A stretch of DNA of 11,497 nt, from the NCBI GenBank assembly GCA_020638875.1, contig JACKHS010000047.1:1-11497 (forward strand), written 5' to 3'. The position numbers were made by a program, and so were the translations under genes. The stretch is from Planctomycetota bacterium. Lineage in GTDB: Bacteria > Planctomycetota > UBA1135 > GCA-002686595. Under the pieces are notes generated by a model. It ran no database searches and was not told where the DNA came from. It saw only the letters and a program-made list of their open reading frames with translations. Shown here one piece after another: positions 8,105 through 11,497 of this stretch; the first letter of the stretch is position 1, and each line of letters begins with the position of its first letter.

Positions 8105-8149
8105 CGCGATGCCTGCCAGCGCGGCGCACGTCAGGTACACGAATCTCAT
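7610..8149 (-). CDS. Small exported protein of unknown function, copy A (partner of matrixin A)
   Basis: This is a 179-residue protein counted from the ATG at 8147-8149; an in-frame GTG at 8171 would add eight residues before the signal peptide and is less likely. Residues 1-20 form a signal peptide (MRFVYLTCAALAGIAALGTA), with the mature protein starting near QIERLTLDQMV. The mature part has a beta-rich look (LGEITKKEVIRI, ELYFTHLTVKG, ELTAVVTYPGGFV) followed by KLGNEVVVFYKHSENMGG and a GGLFRTATGRQGKVVLGRGEGYAI stretch split over residues 137-160. There are no Cys in the mature part and no catalytic motif. I do not recognise a named family with certainty. It lies directly upstream of the protease gene with a 14-bp gap, so a role as inhibitor, chaperone or trans pro-region is a reasonable guess. 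The mature sequence is identical in copy B. Confidence 0.85.
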   Translation of the reverse strand: MRFVYLTCAALAGIAALGTAQIERLTLDQMVAKTDNAVLGEITKKEVIRIDHPIDGPELYFTHLTVKGRSLVDGKELTAVVTYPGGFVNDTDGVWNSEAPSDEDTKLGNEVVVFYKHSENMGGDLEADALYASHGGLFRTATGRQGKVVLGRGEGYAISDNVLLSTLDENVTELKNAQK

Positions 8150-8335
8150 GTCGGAGTCTGGACTCGGGGCCACTCGCGAGAGGGGGGGGCGCGGCCGGGG
8201 CGCGAGCGTCGCCGGGGGCCGGGCGCGGGACAGAGGTCCTTATGACGGAACGGGCCTACCTACCAGGTGCCGTCCGAGTTCGGATTTTCGGGCCGCCCGC
8301 CCGCGCGGGAGGCCGCTCGGCGGCTCCGAAAAGGC

Positions 8336-8371
8336 GGGAGGCCGCGGCGCTCGCGCGCGCCGCGGCCTCCC
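8336..8371 (-). terminator. Strong hairpin terminator downstream of matrixin copy B
   Basis: A perfect 15-bp inverted repeat (GGGAGGCCGCGGCGC, loop TCGCGC, GCGCCGCGGCCTCCC) lies about 36 nt after the protease stop. On the minus strand it is followed by GCCTTTTCGG, a short T-run, consistent with intrinsic termination. It separates copy B from the promoter region of copy A. Confidence 0.75.
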
Positions 8372-8407
8372 TGTCGGAGAGCTCACCGGGGGGACCCGGG
8401 GCCGGCC

Positions 8408-9793
8408 TCACGGACAGATCGTCATGTCCAGGGCGTTGGAGAGGTTGAAGCCCGAGCCGCCGGCGGCCGGGTCGCGGTACCAGTACTGGATGTTCCACTG
8501 CGTGCCCGCGGCCCACGAGCCGGGGCCCGAGGCGACCGGCGCGGCGTTCCAGTCGACCGGCATCGAGACGTCGCCGAAGGCGTCGGCCTGGACCGGCGCG
8601 AAGCGGTAGACGCCGAGGCCGCCGCTCGCGACGCACAGCACGCCGTCGCCGAAGAGCGAGCTGACCTGCGCGCCGCCGTAGAAGAAGATGCCGTACTGGT
8701 TGGCCGGCACGCCGTAGCAGGCCAGCGTGAAGTTCTGCGCCGCGGCGCTGTTGGTGCCCGTGAAGTCGATCAGCGCGCCCGAGCCCACCGAGTTCGGCGA
8801 CGTCACGCAGAACGTCGTCGGGTCGGGGCAGACGATGTCGGGCTGCAGGTCGGTCGGCCAGGCGTTCGACAGGTCGTCGTTCGCCGTGCCGCTGTTGCGC
8901 ACGAGCACGTCGCCGGGGCCGGCCGTGCCGGGGATGCTGCAGGTGATCTGCGTGCCGCCGGCCGACGAGGACAGGTTCGTGACCTTGATCGGCGTGCCGG
9001 AGCCGCCGCTGCCGGCCTGCGTGAACCACACCTGGTTGCTGTTGTTGGAGAAGTTCGCGCCGGTGATGGTCATCGAGCTGCCGGTGATGACGACGCCCGT
9101 GATGCGCGGCTTGTTGGCGGACTTGACGCCGTACACCGCCTGGATGCCGGCGATGTCGTCGGAGGAGATCGAGCGCTGCGTCACGCCCGAGCCGGAGATC
9201 GACGGGTACATCGTCGCGCCGCTCGTGGTCGAGTGGCCGAGACCGAGCGCGTGGCCGTACTCGTGGCAGGCGACGCCTTGCAGGTCGACGTTGCCGCCCA
9301 CGTTCGTGCCCGGGCCGTCGTCCCAGGTCCAACCCGAGTAGTACTTGATGCGCCAGCCGTCGGAGATCGGCGTCTCGGTGTAGGCCAGCACGCCGCCGCT
9401 CGAGCCGGCGAGCTCGGAGTGGATGTTGTTGTTCGTGCTGCCCTCGCTGGTGGCGAGGCCCTGGAAGCTCGGGTCGAAGTTCGCGCCGCCCGAGCCGAGG
9501 CTGCCGTTCTGGTGCGGGTCGCCCGTGCCGTCGCCGTGGAGCTCGCTACCCCACTCGACCGAGGCCTTCCAGATCGCCATGACGGCGCCCTGGTAGCCCG
9601 GGAACATCGGGTCCGGCGTGTTGTTGTTGTTGGCCTGCGAGTCCGTGAAGTTGTTGTAGATGCGGAAGTCGCGCTGCGACTGCGACAGGCTGCCGCCGAT
9701 CAGCGAGTAGGCGCCGGCGTCCTTCGCGGGGACGAGCAGCAGCGCGCCGAGGCCGAGGGCCAGCGTGGGGAGGATCAGGTGTTTGGTCTGCAT
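8408..9793 (-). CDS. Secreted matrixin-type zinc metalloprotease, copy B
   Basis: This is a 461-residue paralogue of copy A, one residue shorter because of a gap near 319. It has a signal peptide at 1-28 (cut after AGA), the zinc motif HEYGHALGLGH (H177, E178, H181, H187) and the Met-turn Met195 in GATMYP, which matches the usual MMP form MYP better than copy A. A TIG/IPT-like domain covers about 229-305, and a C-terminal planctomycete-type domain covers about 325-461 with NQYGIFFYGG and WYRDPAAGGSGFNLSNAL. Catalytic residues are intact in both copies, so both should be active peptidases outside the cytoplasm. AGGAG 8 nt before the ATG supports the start. By hand count, residues 1-318 differ from copy A at about 58 positions. 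The substrate is unknown. Confidence 0.9.
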   Translation of the reverse strand: MQTKHLILPTLALGLGALLLVPAKDAGAYSLIGGSLSQSQRDFRIYNNFTDSQANNNNTPDPMFPGYQGAVMAIWKASVEWGSELHGDGTGDPHQNGSLGSGGANFDPSFQGLATSEGSTNNNIHSELAGSSGGVLAYTETPISDGWRIKYYSGWTWDDGPGTNVGGNVDLQGVACHEYGHALGLGHSTTSGATMYPSISGSGVTQRSISSDDIAGIQAVYGVKSANKPRITGVVITGSSMTITGANFSNNSNQVWFTQAGSGGSGTPIKVTNLSSSAGGTQITCSIPGTAGPGDVLVRNSGTANDDLSNAWPTDLQPDIVCPDPTTFCVTSPNSVGSGALIDFTGTNSAAAQNFTLACYGVPANQYGIFFYGGAQVSSLFGDGVLCVASGGLGVYRFAPVQADAFGDVSMPVDWNAAPVASGPGSWAAGTQWNIQYWYRDPAAGGSGFNLSNALDMTICP

Positions 9794-10302
9794 GGCTCTC
9801 GCTCCTGCTACTTCTGGGCGTTCTTGAGCTCGGTGACGTTCTCGTCGAGCGTCGAGAGCAGGACGTTGTCGCTGATCGCGTAGCCTTCGCCGCGACCGAG
9901 GACGACCTTGCCCTGGCGGCCGGTCGCGGTGCGGAAGAGCCCGCCGTGCGAGGCGTAGAGCGCGTCGGCCTCGAGGTCGCCGCCCATGTTCTCGCTGTGC
10001 TTGTAGAAGACGACCACTTCGTTGCCGAGCTTGGTGTCCTCGTCCGAGGGGGCCTCGGAGTTCCACACGCCGTCGGTGTCGTTGACGAAACCGCCGGGGT
10101 AGGTGACGACCGCGGTGAGCTCCTTGCCGTCGACGAGCGAGCGGCCCTTCACGGTCAGGTGCGTGAAGTACAGCTCGGGGCCGTCGATCGGGTGGTCGAT
10201 GCGGATCACTTCCTTCTTGGTGATCTCGCCGAGCACGGCGTTGTCGGTCTTGGCGACCATCTGGTCGAGCGTCAGGCGCTCGATCTGGGCGGTGCCCAGG
10301 GC
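9767..10302. repeat. 536-bp direct repeat, copy B
   Basis: Second copy of the tract at 7569-8104, with a single difference at 10279. The left boundary is set by T9766 against C7568 and the right boundary by G10303 against C8105; beyond the right end the sequences are not alignable by eye. Confidence 0.95.
9802..9806 (-). promoter_or_regulatory. Ribosome binding site of matrixin copy B
   Basis: AGGAG on the minus strand lies 8 nt before the ATG at 9791-9793, exactly as in copy A. It selects the protease start within a frame that otherwise stays open upstream. Confidence 0.75.
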
Positions 10303-10362
10303 GGCCGCGGCGAGCAGCGCGAGAGCGCCGAGGCCGAGGTGGCGGGGGTTCATGCGAAACAT
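9808..10362 (-). CDS. Small exported protein of unknown function, copy B (partner of matrixin B)
   Basis: This is a 184-residue protein if started at the ATG at 10360-10362 (MFRMNPRHLGLG); a second ATG at 10351-10353 would give 181 residues. No strong Shine-Dalgarno site decides between them. The signal peptide (basic MFRMNPRH, then a Leu/Ala core to LGTA) differs from that of copy A. From GTAQIERL to the C-terminal ELKNAQK the protein is identical to copy A at every residue. The identity holds at DNA level too, apart from one synonymous base. The gene is followed after 14 bp by the protease gene, so the two are almost certainly co-transcribed. Function is not recognised. The extreme conservation compared with the adjacent protease argues for either recent gene conversion or a shared role with both proteases. 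Confidence 0.83.
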   Translation of the reverse strand: MFRMNPRHLGLGALALLAAAALGTAQIERLTLDQMVAKTDNAVLGEITKKEVIRIDHPIDGPELYFTHLTVKGRSLVDGKELTAVVTYPGGFVNDTDGVWNSEAPSDEDTKLGNEVVVFYKHSENMGGDLEADALYASHGGLFRTATGRQGKVVLGRGEGYAISDNVLLSTLDENVTELKNAQK

Positions 10363-10706
10363 GGGATCGGTCTTCTGGGGTCCGGTCGAGATCGGGTCGG
10401 GGGGGAGCTCGGGTCCGACGGGGCGGCCCGGCAACACTGCGGGCCCTGAGTCCGTCGCGCCGACCTGCTCGGTCGCGCCGGGTCGGGGCCCGTGGGTGAG
10501 TACCCCGCGGAGGCCGCGAGGTACCGACTAGGAGGGCCTGGGTACGGTTGGAGTTCCAGGAAAGCGGTGAAAGAGGTGCACCGAAGGCTACCCCCGATCC
10601 GCGCCGCGGGTCGGCCGGGAGTCCCGATCCGCGCCCGGCCCGCACCCGCCGGACGGGCCCCGCGCCCCCGCACGGGAGCACGCGCCCGGACGTCTCGAAC
10701 GGGCTG
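10363..10706. other. Intergenic region without a supported gene
   Basis: This 344-bp stretch lies between the small exported-protein gene and the upstream TPR gene. Short open frames exist, but they are Arg/Pro/Ala-rich and look like random high-GC frames. It should hold the promoter of cassette B and the 3' end of the TPR gene. I see no convincing terminator or unambiguous -35/-10 pair. Confidence 0.6.
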
Positions 10707-11497
10707 CTAGTGCCCGTGCTCGCCGCGCGAGAGCGGGTGGTAGCCCTGCCGCGGGGGGCCCCAGGGCCCGGCGCCGCGGTAGCGCAGCAGCTCCTCGCTC
10801 TGGGGCGCCTCGTCCAGCGCGCGCGCGAGCCGCTGCGGGCCGTCGGGGCGCCCCGCGCGCACCGCCGCGACGGCCAGGCGGCGCTCGAGCTCCTCGTTCC
10901 CCGGCGCCAGCGCCAGCGCCCGCTCGAGGCTCCGCGCGGCGTCCTCGTCGTGTCCGAGCTGCTGCTGGCCCTCGGCCAGCATGGCCCAGGCCGCCGCCGA
11001 ACCGCCACGGCCGGCGAGCAGCGGCTCCAGGCGCTCGACCGCCGCGGCGGGGTCGAGCAGCTCGAGGTCCGCCTGCGCGAGCGCGACCTCCAGCGCCGGC
11101 CACGGCGCGTGCCGCTCGGCCGCCGGTCCGAGCGTCGGGTAGAGCGCGTCCACGCGGCGCTTCTCGCCGAGCACGCGCGCGAGCGCCTCCGCCGCCTGCA
11201 CGGTGAGCGCGTCGGGCGTCGGCCCGGCCGCGGCGCGTCCGAGCGCGTCCTGCACCGCGTCCTCGAGCTCCATCGCCAGGGCCTCGGACTCCCACTTGTT
11301 GTCGATGCGCTGCGCGGCGAAGTGCGCCGCGAGCACGCTCAGCACGCCGGGCGCCTGCTCGGCCGCGGCGAGCCGCTGCGCGAGGCGCCGTTTCGCCGCG
11401 ATCCCGCGGTCGTACGCGCGCTGATGCAGGAGCTCGATCGCCGGCGGCGGCGGCACGGGCGCGCCCGCGGCGTACAGCGCGGGCACGCCGAAGCCGC
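10707..11497 (-). CDS. TPR-containing protein, 5' end probably outside window
   Basis: The frame ends at TAG (10707-10709) and is open to the right edge; a GTG at 11484-11486 would give 259 residues, but codons before it (Gly-Phe-Gly) are also open, so the true start may lie outside. Counting from that GTG, residues 21-105 are helical and charged. A clear tetratricopeptide repeat spans about 164-197 (AWAMLAEGQQQLGHDEDAAR, then SLERALALAPGN), with weaker repeats on either side (DPAAAVERLEPLL before, NEELERRLAVAAV after). The tail YRGAGPWGPPRQGYHPL is Gly/Pro-rich. Such proteins usually mediate protein-protein contacts. No enzyme domain is visible in this part, but one could precede it outside the window. 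It is on the same strand as the cassettes, 344 bp upstream, so is probably a separate unit. Confidence 0.75.
   Translation of the reverse strand, partial: GFGVPALYAAGAPVPPPPAIELLHQRAYDRGIAAKRRLAQRLAAAEQAPGVLSVLAAHFAAQRIDNKWESEALAMELEDAVQDALGRAAAGPTPDALTVQAAEALARVLGEKRRVDALYPTLGPAAERHAPWPALEVALAQADLELLDPAAAVERLEPLLAGRGGSAAAWAMLAEGQQQLGHDEDAARSLERALALAPGNEELERRLAVAAVRAGRPDGPQRLARALDEAPQSEELLRYRGAGPWGPPRQGYHPLSRGEHGH

Noticed and set aside
6207..10362. Transposon or integron origin of the repeated cassette
   Set aside because: No transposase, terminal inverted repeats or target-site duplications are seen at the unit borders; a simple tandem duplication explains the layout.
8274..10557. GAACTC motifs upstream of both cassettes (about 8274-8279 and 10551-10556, minus strand) as possible ECF-sigma -35 elements
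   Set aside because: No consistent -10 element or spacing is shared by the two copies, and distances to the starts differ by over 60 nt; too weak to call.
10350..10673. 107-residue minus-strand open frame in the 10363-10706 gap
   Set aside because: It has Arg/Pro/Ser-rich random composition, overlaps the signal-peptide region of the small gene and the promoter area, and shows no recognisable domain.
8408..11008. 866-residue minus-strand frame fusing upstream sequence to matrixin B (and a 640-residue version for copy A)
   Set aside because: The upstream part reads through the small exported gene in the wrong frame and is Arg/Pro-rich. The signal peptide and AGGAG site place the real protease start at 9793 (7595 in copy A).

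Overview
The window is very GC-rich, has few strong Shine-Dalgarno sites, and encodes long proteins with export signals. Three things suggest a planctomycete (Planctomycetota): the C-terminal domain of the two secreted proteases (NQFGIFFYGG, WYRDPAAGGSGFN), a Ser/Thr kinase with a 'HPELADEL' N-terminal extension, and a TPR-rich membrane glycosyltransferase-like protein. This is from memory of such proteins, not from a search. A myxobacterium-like genome is the main alternative.

Layout. (1) 1-1364, minus strand: a HIT-family protein followed 12 nt downstream by a Ser/Thr protein kinase cut by the left edge of the window. (2) 1416-3351, plus strand: a PyrK-type FAD/[2Fe-2S] electron-transfer flavoprotein, then a radical SAM enzyme with an auxiliary-cluster C-terminus. 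The first pair and this pair diverge from a 51-bp intergenic region. (3) 3359-6016, minus strand: an 885-residue multi-pass membrane protein with C-terminal TPRs, resembling the TMTC family of GT-C glycosyltransferases; it converges on the radical SAM gene with a 7-bp gap. (4) 6207-10362, minus strand: two tandem copies of a two-gene cassette. Each has a small exported protein of unknown function, then a secreted matrixin-type zinc metalloprotease (HExxHxxGxxH, TIG-like domain, conserved C-terminal domain), then a strong hairpin. (5) 10707-11497, minus strand: the C-terminal part of a TPR protein cut by the right edge.

The most interesting region is the duplicated cassette. The two proteases differ at roughly one residue in five. 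A 536-bp tract covering the small gene, the intergenic ribosome binding site and the first protease codons differs at one (synonymous) base. Old duplication followed by gene conversion, or strong constraint on the small protein, explains this better than recent duplication. It suggests that one invariant small exported protein partners with two diverging proteases, for example as inhibitor, chaperone or trans-acting pro-domain. That role is inference.
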